Below are positions 27,002 through 36,118 of a stretch of 64,000 bases of DNA, piece after piece. The notes beneath the pieces are model-generated. The model worked only from the letters and a program-made list of their open reading frames with translations. It ran no database searches and was not told where the DNA came from. Source of the DNA: Fodinibacter luteus (GTDB taxonomy: Bacteria; Actinomycetota; Actinomycetes; Actinomycetales; Dermatophilaceae). The translations under genes and the position numbers were made by a program. The number at the start of each line of letters is the position of its first letter. Within the stretch, counting starts at the first letter, position 1. The stretch covers positions 62,001 to 126,000 of the forward strand of contig NZ_BAABGM010000016.1 of NCBI RefSeq assembly GCF_039541575.1, read 5' to 3'.

Positions 27002-27966
27002 GCACGATGGCCGGGCACGCGCCGGAGGTCGTCGCGATGGGACGCACCGGCGTCGACATCTACCCCCTCCAGCACGGCGTGGGCCTGGAGGAGGTGAGCA
27101 CCTTCCAGAAGTTCCTCGGGGGCAGCGCGACGAACGTGGCCGTGGCCGCGGCCCGCCACGGCCACTCCGTGCGCCTCGTGACGAAGGTCGGCGACGACGC
27201 CTTCGGCCGCTACGTGCGACTCGAGGCCGAGCGCCTGGGCGTCGACCCGGCATCCATCGCGGTGCACCACGCGGCGGGTCCGCCCACCCCGGTCACCTTC
27301 TGCGAGGTGTTCCCCCCAGACGACTTCCCCCTGTGGTTCTACCGCTGGCCCACGGCACCCGACCTCCTCCTCGAGGCGGGCGACCTCCCTCTCGAGGCGA
27401 TTCGTGACGCACGGGTGTTCTGGGCGACCGTCACCGGCCTGTCCCAGGAGCCGTCACGCTCGAGCCACCATGTGGCGTGGGCCGCCCGTGGCCGACAGCG
27501 CCACACCGTGCTGGACCTCGACTACCGCCCGATGTTCTGGGCCGACCCGGTGCTGGCCTGCGCCGAGGTGGGCCGCGCGCTGGAGCACGTGACCGTGGCC
27601 GTCGGCAACCGCGAGGAGTGCGAGGTGGCCGTCGGCGAGACGGACCCGCACCGCGCCGCCGACGCCCTGCTCGACCGGGGCCTCGAGCTGGCCGTCGTGA
27701 AGCAGGGCCCGAGGGGGGTGCTCGCCGCCACCCGCGACGAGCGGGTCGAGGTCGAGGCGTTCCCCGTCGAGGTGGTCAACGGCCTCGGCGCCGGGGACTC
27801 CTTCGGTGGCGCACTCGTCCACGGGCTGCTCTCGGGGTGGGACCTGGAACGCACGATCCGCTTCGCCAACGTCGCCGGGGCCCTCGTCGCCGGCCGACTC
27901 GAGTGCTCGACCGCGATGCCCACGACCGCCGAGGTCGAGGCCGCCCTCGCGGGCGCAGGAAGGTGA
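26998..27966 (+). CDS. iolC: 5-dehydro-2-deoxygluconokinase (PfkB family)
   Basis: Phosphorylates 2-deoxy-5-keto-gluconate in inositol breakdown. PfkB signature 1 is GGSATNVAVAAARHG, and signature 2 is VVNGLGAGDSFGGALVHG with the catalytic Asp. The N-terminal GRTGVDIYPLQ is typical of IolC. At 322 aa it is a single-domain kinase; the DUF2090 aldolase domain fused to some IolC proteins is absent, so the following gene probably supplies the aldolase. ATGA overlap with iolE, GTGA overlap with the next gene. Confidence 0.92.
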   Translation: MSTMAGHAPEVVAMGRTGVDIYPLQHGVGLEEVSTFQKFLGGSATNVAVAAARHGHSVRLVTKVGDDAFGRYVRLEAERLGVDPASIAVHHAAGPPTPVTFCEVFPPDDFPLWFYRWPTAPDLLLEAGDLPLEAIRDARVFWATVTGLSQEPSRSSHHVAWAARGRQRHTVLDLDYRPMFWADPVLACAEVGRALEHVTVAVGNREECEVAVGETDPHRAADALLDRGLELAVVKQGPRGVLAATRDERVEVEAFPVEVVNGLGAGDSFGGALVHGLLSGWDLERTIRFANVAGALVAGRLECSTAMPTTAEVEAALAGAGR

Positions 27967-28865
27967 CCGCCGTGACCGGGAGCGCCGTCGACACCGCTGC
28001 CCTCACCGAGATCCGGGCCCGCGAGCCCGGGCGGATCGCCGCGGCCTGGGACGAGCGCACCCTGCGCCCGTTGCTGCCGGCCGACGGGCGACTGCTCCTC
28101 GTCGCGGCCGACCACCCCGCGCGCGCCGCCCTCGGCGTCGGCGCGGACCCGATGGCCATGGCGAGCCGCACCGACCTGCTGGCCCGGCTGACCACCGCCC
28201 TGGAGCGACCGGGTGTCGACGGCGTGCTGGGGACACCCGACGTGCTCGACGACCTCCTCCTCCTCGGCGCCCTCGAGGGCAGGGTCGTCATCGGGTCGAT
28301 GAACCGTGGCGGGCTCCAGGGCTCCGCGTGGGAGCTCGACGACCGGTTCACCGGCTACACCGCCCGCGAGATCCGGGACCGGGGTCTCGACGGGGGCAAG
28401 ATGCTCACCCGCATCGCGCTGGAGGACGTCGGCACCGTGGCCACCCTCGAGGCCTGCGCGCGCGCCGTGGGCGAGCTCGCGTCGCACGGACGGATGGCGA
28501 TGGTCGAGCCGTTCTGGTCGCTCGTCGAGGCGGGCCGGGTGCGCAACCTCCTCGACGCCGACTCGGTGATCCGGGCGGTCCAGGTCGCGTCCGGCCTGGG
28601 TCCCTCGAGCGCGCACACCTGGCTCAAGCTGCCCGTCGTCGACGACCTCGCCCGGGTCATGGACGCGACGACGCTCCCCACGCTCCTCCTCGGTGGCGAC
28701 CCGCACGAGGCTCCGGGACAGGCGCAGGCGACCTGGGCCGGTGCGCTCGAGCTGCCCGGCGTGCGTGGCCTCGTCCTGGGCCGGGCGCTGCTCTACCCAC
28801 CCGACGGAGACGTCGCCGCCGCCGTGGACGCCGCGGCCGAGCTCGTGCACGGTGGTGCCGCATGA
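27963..28865 (+). CDS. Cgl0159-type (beta/alpha)8 aldolase of inositol catabolism
   Basis: A 300-aa TIM-barrel protein resembling the Cgl0159 family of corynebacterial iol clusters. In context it should cleave 2-deoxy-5-keto-gluconate 6-phosphate to dihydroxyacetone phosphate and malonic semialdehyde, the IolJ step. Visible segments are LLVAADHPARAALGVG, RVVIGSMNRGGL, GGKMLTRIALED (a possible Schiff-base Lys), MVEPFWS and SSAHTWLKLPVVDD. The catalytic assignment is inference. Start GTG at 27963, overlapping the iolC stop. Confidence 0.78.
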   Translation: MTAVTGSAVDTAALTEIRAREPGRIAAAWDERTLRPLLPADGRLLLVAADHPARAALGVGADPMAMASRTDLLARLTTALERPGVDGVLGTPDVLDDLLLLGALEGRVVIGSMNRGGLQGSAWELDDRFTGYTAREIRDRGLDGGKMLTRIALEDVGTVATLEACARAVGELASHGRMAMVEPFWSLVEAGRVRNLLDADSVIRAVQVASGLGPSSAHTWLKLPVVDDLARVMDATTLPTLLLGGDPHEAPGQAQATWAGALELPGVRGLVLGRALLYPPDGDVAAAVDAAAELVHGGAA

Positions 28866-29797
28866 GTGTCGGCGCCGACAACGCGGCCTACGTGCGCCCG
28901 CTGGGCTCCTCCTCCGACGGCGCCTTCGAGGTCGCGGTGACCCCGACGGCGACGAACCCCGTCCAGCACTGGGAGCACACCCGGCTGCGGGTGGCGACGA
29001 CCCCACCGGGCGGGTCCCTCGAGCACGACGGCGGCGACGAGGAGACGCTCGTCGTGCCCCTCGTCGGCTCCTTCCGGGTCGAGGTGACCGAGGCCGACGG
29101 GTCGACGCACACGGCCGCGCTCCACGGGCGCGCCTCGGTGTTCGACGGGCCGACCGACGTCTTCTACGCGGGGAAGGGCTCCCGACTGCGGGTCACGAGC
29201 ACGAGCCCGGATGCCGGGCGCGTCGCCCTCTGCGGGGCACCGGCGACCAGGGCCGACACCCCGAAGCCCTGCCGGCACGTCACGGCATCCGAGGTGCCCG
29301 TCGAGCTGCGGGGAGCGGGCCCGGCGAGCCGTGAGGTGCGCAACATGGGCCTGCCCGACACCCTCGACGCCGACTCCCTCCTCGTCTGCGAGGTCGTCAC
29401 CCCCGCCGGCAACTGGAGCTCGTGGCCCCCGCACAAGCACGACGAGGAGCGCCCCGGCGAGGAGACCGCGCTCGAGGAGATCTACTACGTGGAGACGCGC
29501 TCGACCGACCCGCGCGGCACCGACCCGGTCGGCTACCTGCGGGTCTACGGTGCGGGGGACCGCCCCATCGACGTGCTCACGGAGGTCCGCACGGGTGACG
29601 TCGTGCTCGTCCCGCACGGGTGGCACGGCCCGGCGGTCGCGGCGCCCGACGCCGACCTGTACTACCTCAACGTCATGGCCGGCCCCGGCCCGGAGCGGGC
29701 CTGGCGGATCTGCGACGACCCGGCCCATGCGTGGGTCCGCGACACCTGGGCCGACGACGACCTCGACCCCCGACTGCCCGTGGGAGGCACCCGATGA
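28862..29797 (+). CDS. iolB: 5-deoxy-glucuronate isomerase
   Basis: A bicupin enzyme converting 5-deoxyglucuronate to 2-deoxy-5-keto-gluconate. Metal-binding cupin residues are seen in WSSWPPHKHDEERPGEET (His/His/Glu) and LVPHGWHGPAVAAPDADLYYLNVMAGP, both hallmarks of IolB. At 311 aa the length is normal. ATGA overlaps on both sides tie it to the aldolase and iolD genes. Confidence 0.94.
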   Translation: MSVGADNAAYVRPLGSSSDGAFEVAVTPTATNPVQHWEHTRLRVATTPPGGSLEHDGGDEETLVVPLVGSFRVEVTEADGSTHTAALHGRASVFDGPTDVFYAGKGSRLRVTSTSPDAGRVALCGAPATRADTPKPCRHVTASEVPVELRGAGPASREVRNMGLPDTLDADSLLVCEVVTPAGNWSSWPPHKHDEERPGEETALEEIYYVETRSTDPRGTDPVGYLRVYGAGDRPIDVLTEVRTGDVVLVPHGWHGPAVAAPDADLYYLNVMAGPGPERAWRICDDPAHAWVRDTWADDDLDPRLPVGGTR

Positions 29798-31740
29798 CCG
29801 ACACCGTCCGGCTCACCGTCGCCCAGGCGGTCGTGCGCTTCCTCGCCCACCAGTGGAGCGAGCGCGACGGCGAGCGCCAGCGCCTCGTCGTGGGCTGCCT
29901 CGGCATCTTCGGCCACGGCAACGTCGCCGGGATCGGCCAGGCGCTCCTCGAGGAGGAGCTGCGGGCCACGGATGCCGGTGAGCGCCCGGGCCTGCCCTAC
30001 GTCCTCGGTCGCAACGAGCAGGCCATGGTGCACACCGCGGTCGGCTTCGCCAAGCACCGCGACCGGCTCTCGACGTGGGCGGTCACGGCATCCGTCGGGC
30101 CCGGCTCGACGAACATGCTCACCGGCGCAGCGCTCGCGACGATCAACCGCATCCCGGTGCTCCTGCTGCCGTCGGGCACCTTCGCGACCCGGGTCAGCGC
30201 CCCGGTGCTCCAGGAGCTCGAGCTGCCGCACGCCGCCGACGTGTCGGTCAACGACGCCTTCCGCCCGCTCTCGCGCTTCTACGACCAGGTCGACCGTCCC
30301 GAGCAGCTGCCGTCGGCCCTGCTCGGCGCGATGCGGGTGCTCGCCGACCCCGTCGAGACCGGAGCCGTGACGATCTCCCTCCCCCAGGACGTGCAGGCCG
30401 AGGCGTTCGACTGGCCCGTCGAGCTGTTCGCCGACCGCGTGTGGCACGTCGCCCGCCCGCCGGCCGAGGCGGCGCGGGTCCTCGCGGTGGCCGATGCCGT
30501 GCGCTCCTCCCGCCGCCCGCTCGTCGTCGCCGGTGGCGGCGTGCGCTACTCCGGGGCGCACGACGCGCTCGCGGAGCTCGCGGAGGCCACCGGCATCCCC
30601 GTCGCCGAGACCCAGGCCGGGAAGGGCTCGCTCGTGCACGGCCACCCGCAGCTCGTCGGTGCCATCGGGTCCACCGGCACGACGGCCGCGAACGTGCTCG
30701 CCCACGAGGCGGACCTCGTCATCGGCGTCGGTACCCGGTGGTCCGACTTCACGACGGCCTCGCGTACGGCCTTCCGGGATGCCGGGGTGTGCTTCGTCAG
30801 CCTCAACGTCGCCGGCTTCGACGCGGGCAAGCACAGCGGGCTGTCCCTCGTCGCGGACGCCCGCGAGGGGCTCACCGCCCTCACGGCAGCGGTCCGGGGG
30901 CACACCGTCGAGCCGGGCTACGCCGACCGGGTCGCGAGCCTGCGGCGCGAGTGGGACGAGCAGGTGGATGCCGCGTACGACCCACCTGCGACCGTCACCG
31001 ACCGGCTCGCCGCCGGGCTGCTGACCCAGGCCGCCGTCATCGGGGTGGTCAACGAGCTCAGCGACCCCCACGACGTCGTCGTGTGCGCGGCAGGGTCGAT
31101 GCCCGGGGACCTGCACAAGCTGTGGCGGGTGCGTGACCACCGGGGCTACCACGTCGAGTACGGCTACTCCTGCATGGGGTACGAGATCCCCGGCGCGCTC
31201 GGGGTCGCCCTCGCCGACGGCGGCCGGGACGTCTTCGCGATGGTCGGTGACGGCGGCTACCTCATGATGCCGACCGAGCTCGTCGTCGCCGTGCAGGAGC
31301 GGGTCAAGATCATCGTCGTCCTCGTGCAGAACCACGGCTTCCACTCGATCGGCTCGTTGTCGGAGGGGCTGGGCTCCCAGCGCTTCGGGACGAGCTACGA
31401 GTTCCGCGGGCCCGACGGCCGCCTCGACGGCGGCCACCTGCCGGTCGACCTCGCCGCCAACGCCCGCAGCCTGGGCGCCCACGTCATCGAGGTGCACGAC
31501 CGGGCCGGGCTCGAGGCGGCGCTCGCCCAGGCGAAGGCGGCTCCCCGGGACACGGGACCGGTCGTCATCCACGTCGAGACCGACCCGCGGGTCCACTCCC
31601 CGGGCAGCGGGTCGTGGTGGGACGTGCCGGTGGCGCAGGTGTCGGGGCTCGACAGCACGCAGGCGGCGGCGGCGGCCTACCGCGACGCCAAGAAGCACCA
31701 GCGGCCCTACCTGGCGCCGGCCGCGCCGCAGGACCGGTGA
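29794..31740 (+). CDS. iolD: 3D-(3,5/4)-trihydroxycyclohexane-1,2-dione acylhydrolase
   Basis: A thiamine-diphosphate enzyme that opens the inositol-derived ring. The 648-aa protein has the three-domain layout of acetolactate-synthase-like enzymes: GRNEQAMVHTAVGFAK with the conserved cofactor-activating Glu, the central domain (RRPLVVAGGGVRYSGA), and the TPP motif beginning MVGDGGYLMM and ending near VQNHGFHS. The IolD-specific SMPGDLHKLWR is present. Fifth step in gene order, ATGA-coupled to iolB and GTGA-coupled to iolG. Confidence 0.96.
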   Translation: MTDTVRLTVAQAVVRFLAHQWSERDGERQRLVVGCLGIFGHGNVAGIGQALLEEELRATDAGERPGLPYVLGRNEQAMVHTAVGFAKHRDRLSTWAVTASVGPGSTNMLTGAALATINRIPVLLLPSGTFATRVSAPVLQELELPHAADVSVNDAFRPLSRFYDQVDRPEQLPSALLGAMRVLADPVETGAVTISLPQDVQAEAFDWPVELFADRVWHVARPPAEAARVLAVADAVRSSRRPLVVAGGGVRYSGAHDALAELAEATGIPVAETQAGKGSLVHGHPQLVGAIGSTGTTAANVLAHEADLVIGVGTRWSDFTTASRTAFRDAGVCFVSLNVAGFDAGKHSGLSLVADAREGLTALTAAVRGHTVEPGYADRVASLRREWDEQVDAAYDPPATVTDRLAAGLLTQAAVIGVVNELSDPHDVVVCAAGSMPGDLHKLWRVRDHRGYHVEYGYSCMGYEIPGALGVALADGGRDVFAMVGDGGYLMMPTELVVAVQERVKIIVVLVQNHGFHSIGSLSEGLGSQRFGTSYEFRGPDGRLDGGHLPVDLAANARSLGAHVIEVHDRAGLEAALAQAKAAPRDTGPVVIHVETDPRVHSPGSGSWWDVPVAQVSGLDSTQAAAAAYRDAKKHQRPYLAPAAPQDR

Positions 31741-32843
31741 CCGTGTCCTCCACCCCTCTTCGGGTCGGTGTCGTCGGCGTCGGGCCCATGGGCTCCGACC
31801 ATGCGCAGCGCCTCGCGACCCGCACGGCAGGCGTCCGGCTCGTCGCGGTCGCCGACCCCGACGTCCCGCGGGCCGAGGCGCTCGCCGAACGCCTGGACGA
31901 GCACCCGGCCGGGCGCTCGGCCGGGCGCTCGGCCCGGCGCTCGACCGAGCGCCCGACCGTGCGCGTGGTGGCCGACGCCCTCGAGCTCGTCGCGTCCCCG
32001 GACGTCGACGCCGTCGTCCTCGCCTCGCCCGGGGTCGTCCACGAGGAGCAGGTCCTCGCGTGCCTCGAGCACGGCAAGCCGGTCCTGTGCGAGAAGCCGC
32101 TGACGATGGACGAGGCATCCTCGCTGCGCATCGTCGAGGCGGAGGCCGCGCTCGGCCGCCGGCTCGTCACGGTCGGCTTCATGCGCCGCTTCGACCCCGA
32201 GTACGCGCAGGTCGAGGCCGCTCTCCGGTCGGGAGCGCACGGGCGGCTGCTGCTCCTGCACAACACCCACCGCAACCGCTCCGTGCCGAACGCCGACTTC
32301 CGCTCCGAGATGATCGTGCGCGACAGCCTCGTCCACGAGGTCGACGCCTCCCGGTTCCTCTTCGGCGAGGAGATCACCGAGGTCACCGTGCTCTCGCCGA
32401 CCCCCACCTCGCACGCCGGGCTGGGCGTCGTCGACCCCCAGGTCGCGATCTTCCGGATGTCGGGCGGCGGGCTGGTCACGAACGAGGTCTTCGTCAACAG
32501 CCAGGTGGGCTACGAGGTGCGTTTCGAGGCCGTCACCGAACGTGGCTCACTCACGGCGGGACTCGTGGCGACCGGCGTGCTCACCACGCACGCCACGGGC
32601 GGCGGCGGGACGTGGGGTGGCGTCGTGCCCGACGACTACCGCACCCGGTTCGCCCGGGCCTACGACGTCGAGGTGCAGGCCTGGGCGGATGCCGTGCGTG
32701 CCGGCCGGCCCATCGGGCCGTCCGGCTGGGACGGGTACGCCGCGACGGCCGTGAGCACCGCCGGGATGGCCTCGCTGGCCACCGGCCGCCCCGTGCCGGT
32801 CGTCCTCGCCGAACGACCGGCCCTCCATGGCGCGGGCAACTGA
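31737..32843 (+). CDS. iolG: Inositol 2-dehydrogenase (Gfo/Idh/MocA)
   Basis: The second NAD-dependent dehydrogenase of the operon. Rossmann motif VGVVGVGPMGSDHAQRL, then LCEKPLTMDEA and GFMRRFDPEYAQVEAAL; DSLVHEVDASRFL contains the active-site His/Asp pair. It resembles classic IolG more closely than the first gene does. An Arg/Ser-rich insert (GRSAGRSARR) between the first beta-alpha units is encoded by four 12-bp tandem repeats. The GTG at 31737 overlaps the iolD stop; a GTG at 31743 is also possible. Confidence 0.9.
   Translation: MTVSSTPLRVGVVGVGPMGSDHAQRLATRTAGVRLVAVADPDVPRAEALAERLDEHPAGRSAGRSARRSTERPTVRVVADALELVASPDVDAVVLASPGVVHEEQVLACLEHGKPVLCEKPLTMDEASSLRIVEAEAALGRRLVTVGFMRRFDPEYAQVEAALRSGAHGRLLLLHNTHRNRSVPNADFRSEMIVRDSLVHEVDASRFLFGEEITEVTVLSPTPTSHAGLGVVDPQVAIFRMSGGGLVTNEVFVNSQVGYEVRFEAVTERGSLTAGLVATGVLTTHATGGGGTWGGVVPDDYRTRFARAYDVEVQAWADAVRAGRPIGPSGWDGYAATAVSTAGMASLATGRPVPVVLAERPALHGAGN
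31907..31954. repeat. 12-bp in-frame tandem repeat inside iolG, four copies
   Basis: Units resemble ggccgggcgctc; the third and fourth are diverged. They encode a GRSA-type tetrapeptide repeat in a surface loop. Confidence 0.8.
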
Positions 32844-32940
32844 TCGGACGGTGCGACCCGGCATCCGGCCGCGCATTCCACAACCAGTACGCGCTCTGAC
32901 ACACTGATTCCACCTCATCGCACGACAAGGACCGATAACC

Positions 32941-34446
32941 GTGAGCACGACCCCCACCCGCATCACCCACCTCGTCGGCGGCGCCCCGTGGCAGGGCCGC
33001 TCCGAGCGCACCAGCCCTGTGTTCGACCCCGCCACGGGCGAACGGACGGGCGAGCTCGACCTCGCGTCGGCCGCCCTCGTCGACGAGGTCGTCACCTCCG
33101 CGAGGAGCGCGTGGGAGTCGTCCTGGCAGCGGGCCTCGCTGACCCAACGCACCCAGGTGCTCTTCCGCTTCCGAGAGCTGCTCAACGAGCGCAAGGAGGA
33201 CATCGCCGCGCTCATCACGGCCGAGCACGGCAAGGTGCTCTCCGACGCGCTCGGCGAGGTCACCCGCGGCCTCGAGGTCGCGGAGTTCGCGTGCGGCATC
33301 CCGCACCTGCTCAAGGGCGGCTTCTCCGAGAACGTCTCCACCAAGGTCGACGTCTACTCGATCCGTCAGAGCCTGGGCGTGGTCGCGGTCATCAGCCCGT
33401 TCAACTTCCCGGCGATGGTGCCGCTGTGGTTCGTGCCCATCGCGATCGCGTGCGGCAACGCCGTCGTCATCAAGCCCAGCGAGAAGGACCCGTCGGCCGT
33501 CAACGCCGTCGCCGCCCTGTGGAAGGAGGCCGGGCTTCCCGACGGCGTGCTCAACGTCGTCCACGGCGACAAGGAGGCCGTCGACGCGCTGCTGACCCAC
33601 CCCGACGTCAAGGCCGTCTCGTTCGTGGGCTCGACGCCGATCGCAAGGTACGTCTACGAGACCGGGACCGCCCACGGCAAGCGCGTCCAGGCCCTGGGCG
33701 GGGCGAAGAACCACATGCTCGTCCTGCCCGACGCCGACCTCGACCTCGCCGCCGACGCCGCCATCAACGCCGGCTTCGGCTCGGCGGGCGAGCGCTGCAT
33801 GGCCATCTCCGCGCTCCTCGCCGTCGAGCCGGTCGCCGACGAGCTCGTCAGCAAGATCACCGACCGCATGGGCAAGCTCGTCACCGGTGACGGCCGGCGG
33901 GGCTGCGACATGGGGCCACTCGTCACGGCGCAGCACCGCGACAAGGTGGCGTCGTACCTCGACGCCGGCGTCGAGGCGGGGGCCACCCTCGTCGTCGACG
34001 GGCGCGAGGGCGACGTCGACGCCGACGGTGAGGGCTACTTCCTCCGGCCGACCCTGTTCGACCACGTCTCGAGGGACATGTCCATCTACCAGGACGAGAT
34101 CTTCGGTCCGGTGCTCTCGGTGGTCCGCGTGCAGTCCTACGACGAGGGGCTGGAGCTCATCAACGACAACCCCTACGGCAACGGCACGGCGATCTTCACC
34201 AACGACGGCGGCGCTGCCCGGCGCTTCCAGAACGAGGTCGAGGTCGGCATGGTGGGCATCAACGTGCCGATCCCCGTGCCGATGGCGTACTACTCCTTCG
34301 GTGGCTGGAAGAACTCGCTCTTCGGTGACAGCCACGCGCACGGCATGGAGGGAGTCAACTTCTTCACCCGTGGCAAGGTCGTCACGTCACGGTGGCTCGA
34401 CCCGAGCCACGGCGGCATCGAGCTGGGCTTCCCCCGGAACACCTGA
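32941..34446 (+). CDS. iolA: CoA-acylating (methyl)malonate-semialdehyde dehydrogenase
   Basis: Converts malonic semialdehyde to acetyl-CoA and CO2, the last inositol step; also known as MmsA. An aldehyde dehydrogenase fold of 501 aa with VISPFNFPAMVPLW, FVGSTPIARYVYE, QALGGAKNHMLVLPDAD and GFGSAGERCMAIS containing the catalytic Cys (residue 286). The GTG start has a weak site (aaggacc). The 97-bp gap from iolG lacks a clear terminator, so it is probably in the same operon or has a weak extra promoter. Its last 60 bp overlap, on the other strand, the end of the FAD reductase gene. Confidence 0.95.
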   Translation: MSTTPTRITHLVGGAPWQGRSERTSPVFDPATGERTGELDLASAALVDEVVTSARSAWESSWQRASLTQRTQVLFRFRELLNERKEDIAALITAEHGKVLSDALGEVTRGLEVAEFACGIPHLLKGGFSENVSTKVDVYSIRQSLGVVAVISPFNFPAMVPLWFVPIAIACGNAVVIKPSEKDPSAVNAVAALWKEAGLPDGVLNVVHGDKEAVDALLTHPDVKAVSFVGSTPIARYVYETGTAHGKRVQALGGAKNHMLVLPDADLDLAADAAINAGFGSAGERCMAISALLAVEPVADELVSKITDRMGKLVTGDGRRGCDMGPLVTAQHRDKVASYLDAGVEAGATLVVDGREGDVDADGEGYFLRPTLFDHVSRDMSIYQDEIFGPVLSVVRVQSYDEGLELINDNPYGNGTAIFTNDGGAARRFQNEVEVGMVGINVPIPVPMAYYSFGGWKNSLFGDSHAHGMEGVNFFTRGKVVTSRWLDPSHGGIELGFPRNT

Positions 34447-35721
34447 CCCGCCCGAGGCCCGCGCCGCCGAGCGCAGCACCGACGCCAGGGCCGCGAGGTC
34501 GTGGCCGGCGGCTCGGAGGGCGGCGACGTCGACGGTCGCGCCGGCGGCGATGACCGGCCCCGCGGCACGCACCGGCCGGGCGATGGCCGGGCCGGAGGTC
34601 GCGCCGCACGCCGCCACGAGCCGGTCGTCCACGAAGGACAGGACGAGCAGGCCGTCCGGCACCTCGACGACCTCCTCGCGGACCCTCTCGCGGGCCCGCA
34701 CGGGCGGGACCCCGATGGCCTGCAGGGTCGCGTCGTACTGGTCGGACCACCACCACGGCACGTCGGTGAAGGCGTCGTCGCCGCCGAGCATCGCGTGTGC
34801 GGCCACCTCACCCTGCCGCCCCGCGGCCGTGAACGACTCGAGCCGGATGCCGGGCAGCTCGCCGGGCCGTCGCGTCCGGACGGCGTCGCCCGCCGCGAAG
34901 ACGGCCGGGTGCGAGGTGCGCCCGGAGGGGTCGACGAGGATGCCGTCGTCGCAGGTGAGCCCCGCGGCGACGGCGAGCTCCTCCCGCGGGCGCACCCCGA
35001 TCCCGGCGACGACGAGGTCGGCGGGCAGCACGACACCGTCGGCGAGCAGCACCCCGGTGAGGGCACCCGAGGCATCGCGCTGCACGGCATCCGGCGACGT
35101 CGACGTTCGCACGCTCACACCGTGCCGCGCGTGGAGCGCGAGGAGCCGGTCCGCGACGGCTGCCGGCACGCCGCGGCCCAGGACGCGGCGGGTCGCCTCG
35201 ACGACCTCGACGTCCAGGCCGCGCATGGCTGCCGCGGCAGCGACCTCGAGCCCGATGACGCCGCCACCCACGACGACGAGCCGTCGGGCCGCGTCCATGG
35301 CCTCGGACAGGCGGGCGGCATCGGCGACGTCGCGCAGGTGGTGCACACCCGGCCCGTCCGCACCGGGGACGCCGAGCCGCCGCGGCTCGGCCCCGGGGGC
35401 GAGGAGCACCGCCTCGAACACGACCCGCTCACCGGATGCCGTCGTCAGCTCGCGCGCATCGGGGTCGAGCGCGACGACGGTCGCCCCGGTGCGGACGTCG
35501 ATGTGCTGCCGCCAGCCGGCATCCGGGGGCCACACCGGTGGGACGACCGAGCCGGGGGTGAGCAGGAAGTCCTTGGACAGCACGGTCCGGTCGTAGGGCG
35601 GGCGGTCCTCCGCGGTGAGCAGGACGACGTCCGCACCGGCCGCAGCGAGGGCGCGTGCCCCGGCGCCGGCCGCGGGACCGCCGCCGACGACGGCGTAGGG
35701 CGGGGTCGGGGGCGGGGTCAT
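34387..35721 (-). CDS. FAD/NAD-dependent ferredoxin-type reductase
   Basis: A 444-aa flavoprotein of the BphA4/rhodocoxin reductase group that passes electrons from NAD(P)H to a ferredoxin. FAD motif VVGGGPAAGAGARALA, NAD motif VVVGGGVIGLEVAAAAA, FAD-closing segment VFAAGDAVRTRRPG, then PWWWSDQYDATLQ, a conserved landmark of the family, and a C-terminal reductase domain. Its partner ferredoxin is not adjacent. The stop lies inside iolA on the opposite strand, a 60-bp tail-to-tail overlap, so the two 3' ends are antisense. The ATG at 35721 is followed by a Pro-rich MTPPPTPP lead. Confidence 0.92.
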   Translation of the reverse strand: MTPPPTPPYAVVGGGPAAGAGARALAAAGADVVLLTAEDRPPYDRTVLSKDFLLTPGSVVPPVWPPDAGWRQHIDVRTGATVVALDPDARELTTASGERVVFEAVLLAPGAEPRRLGVPGADGPGVHHLRDVADAARLSEAMDAARRLVVVGGGVIGLEVAAAAAMRGLDVEVVEATRRVLGRGVPAAVADRLLALHARHGVSVRTSTSPDAVQRDASGALTGVLLADGVVLPADLVVAGIGVRPREELAVAAGLTCDDGILVDPSGRTSHPAVFAAGDAVRTRRPGELPGIRLESFTAAGRQGEVAAHAMLGGDDAFTDVPWWWSDQYDATLQAIGVPPVRARERVREEVVEVPDGLLVLSFVDDRLVAACGATSGPAIARPVRAAGPVIAAGATVDVAALRAAGHDLAALASVLRSAARASGGSGVPGEAQLDAAVARVEPP

Positions 35722-35728
35722 GGCGCCG

Positions 35729-35833
35729 GCGCAGCGGGCAGGCGGGGCGGCGCAGCAGGTGGGCGGGGCGGCGCAGCGGGCGGGCGGGGCGGTCCAGCGG
35801 CCGGGCGGGGCGGCGCGGCAGGCGGGCGGGGCG
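35729..35833. repeat. 21-bp tandem repeat, five copies
   Basis: Five consecutive 21-bp units of the form gcgcagcgggcgggcggggcg begin 8 bp upstream of the FAD reductase start and so occupy its 5' leader or promoter. Confidence 0.92.
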
Positions 35834-35888
35834 GTCGACCGGTCGGCTGCACCTCGCCCACGCTAGCCGCGTGCCGGACGTCGTTGCC

Positions 35889-36041
35889 ACCGCGGTGCCC
35901 TGTGGGTCCGGCCGGAAATGCTTTCAGGGTGAAAGGACTTCCGCTCGCCCGGTACTTGTCCGTCGACGGTCACACCCCCGCGGTGCCCCGCGGGGTCCAT
36001 GCGTGGAGGTCCTTTCAGGGCGAAAGGACTTCCTTCCGCCC
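35889..36041. repeat. Family C: pair of ~63-bp direct repeats with a hairpin
   Basis: Copies at about 35889-35950 and 35977-36041 share cgcggtgccc, ggtcc and ctttcaggg(t/c)gaaaggacttcc. The core CTTTC-aggg(t/c)-GAAAG is a hairpin. The copies diverge between the shared blocks, so this is an old duplication or a paired control site. Confidence 0.82.
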
Positions 36042-36118
36042 TGCACGCACCTCGCCCACCATGGATGCCGGGCCCTCGCCTCCGCCCGGATCGGCCGGGC
36101 CCGACCCACGACCCGGGG

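Larger units (their letters stand above)
35722..36118. other. 397-bp repeat-rich gap
   Basis: No gene seen. It holds the 21-bp array directly upstream of the FAD reductase, then two diverged ~63-bp direct repeats, each with a GAAAGG hairpin (family C). The longer open frames here are repeat-driven and lack a credible start or protein signature. Confidence 0.7.
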
